A stretch of 64,000 nucleotides of DNA, taken from contig VGXF01000008.1 of the NCBI GenBank assembly GCA_016873435.1, positions 1 through 64,000 on the forward strand. Reading direction: 5' to 3'. Shown here one piece after another: positions 63,859-64,000 of this stretch. Each line of letters opens with the position of its first letter. Positions within the stretch are counted from its first letter, which is position 1. Source of the DNA: Nitrospira sp. (lineage in GTDB: Bacteria; Nitrospirota; Nitrospiria; Nitrospirales; Nitrospiraceae). Below the pieces are notes generated by a model. That model was not told where the DNA came from. It was given only the letters and a program-made list of their open reading frames with translations, and made no database searches. The position numbers and the translations under genes were made by a program.

Positions 63859-64000
63859 CGCACGCGCTTCTTCCGACTGGCGACGAAATCGCTCAGGGTG
63901 TGGTGATCGAGAATGTCCGCGATGGCGTCCCGCACCGTGCCCATCACTTGCTGCACCGGACACCGCGGCTTGTTAGCGTAGGGGCAGTCACCACACTTTT
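63855..64000 (-). CDS. Rrf2-family regulator, C-terminal part (runs off the window)
   Basis: Only the last 47 or so residues are present. They contain the Rrf2 cysteine pattern: KCGDCPYANKPRCPV carries three Cys that in IscR/NsrR/CymR-type members bind an Fe-S cluster. The closing helix is HHTLSDFVASRKKR. The N-terminal DNA-binding domain lies beyond the window edge. It is coupled to the TSUP permease by a four-base overlap. Confidence 0.75.
   Translation of the reverse strand, partial: KCGDCPYANKPRCPVQQVMGTVRDAIADILDHHTLSDFVASRKKRVR

Noticed and set aside
1-64000. Search for CRISPR arrays, insertion sequences, att sites and rRNA
   Set aside because: No spaced direct repeats, transposase frames with terminal repeats, or rRNA-like sequence were found by reading.

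Overview
The window is a stretch of bacterial chromosome of roughly 60% G+C, densely packed with core-metabolism genes on both strands. The gene set suggests Nitrospirota, most likely a Nitrospira-like organism. The reasons are a short copper nitrite reductase beside its own Crp/Fnr regulator, a stand-alone HdrB-like CCG protein with a SdhB-like subunit, extended ClpC and HflX, and many small secreted proteins. No 16S rRNA or nitrite oxidoreductase lies in the window, so the assignment is inference. No tRNA, rRNA, CRISPR array, prophage or intact insertion sequence was seen.

Layout. 1-4.2 kb: phosphate-starvation genes (lipoprotein, PstS-like binding protein, lipoprotein, phosphate-selective porin). 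A matching 44-nt operator with an 11-nt period precedes both pstS and the porin, and a broken PhoB-type effector domain lies beside the porin. 4.2-20.3 kb: a DUF255-aldo/keto reductase fusion, a small Lys-rich secreted peptide, ACT-malic enzyme, cytochrome c, a J-domain protein, RNase D, an ArsC-like protein, citrate synthase, Hsp20, fumarase, an FAD reductase and NAD kinase. 20.5-33.3 kb: housekeeping runs, clpC; tsaD-hflX-nth-yicC-gmk-rpoZ-coaBC; aroQ-efp-accB-accC-thiE. 33.2-39.7 kb: bioD and an SDR, a desaturase, Mrp, a Rieske protein, two unknown proteins and lipA.

39.8-48.1 kb is the most unusual region. It is an eight-gene, same-strand, mostly overlapping cluster behind a near-consensus promoter. 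It encodes a small conserved-looking protein, a MutL-family actin-like ATPase without any mutase, a barrel/KOW protein, an FN3-membrane protein, three further membrane proteins, and a MEMO-family protein with an altered metal site. I know no established function for this combination and regard it as a candidate membrane-associated system.

48.1-64 kb: cyclophilin and MFS transporter, a large AsmA-like protein, Xaa-Pro peptidase, a SdhB-like protein, a decayed archease-RtcB relic, small envelope proteins, an HdrB-like protein with a cupin, then (minus strand) TSUP permease and an Rrf2-type regulator, and transketolase-crp/fnr-nirK. The nirK promoter carries a perfect 24-bp palindrome with TGAT-N4-ATCA core.

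Two genes (hflX, coaBC) have no canonical start codon at the expected N-terminus, and each has an AUC placed properly after a Shine-Dalgarno sequence. Family assignments are from recalled motifs without database searches.
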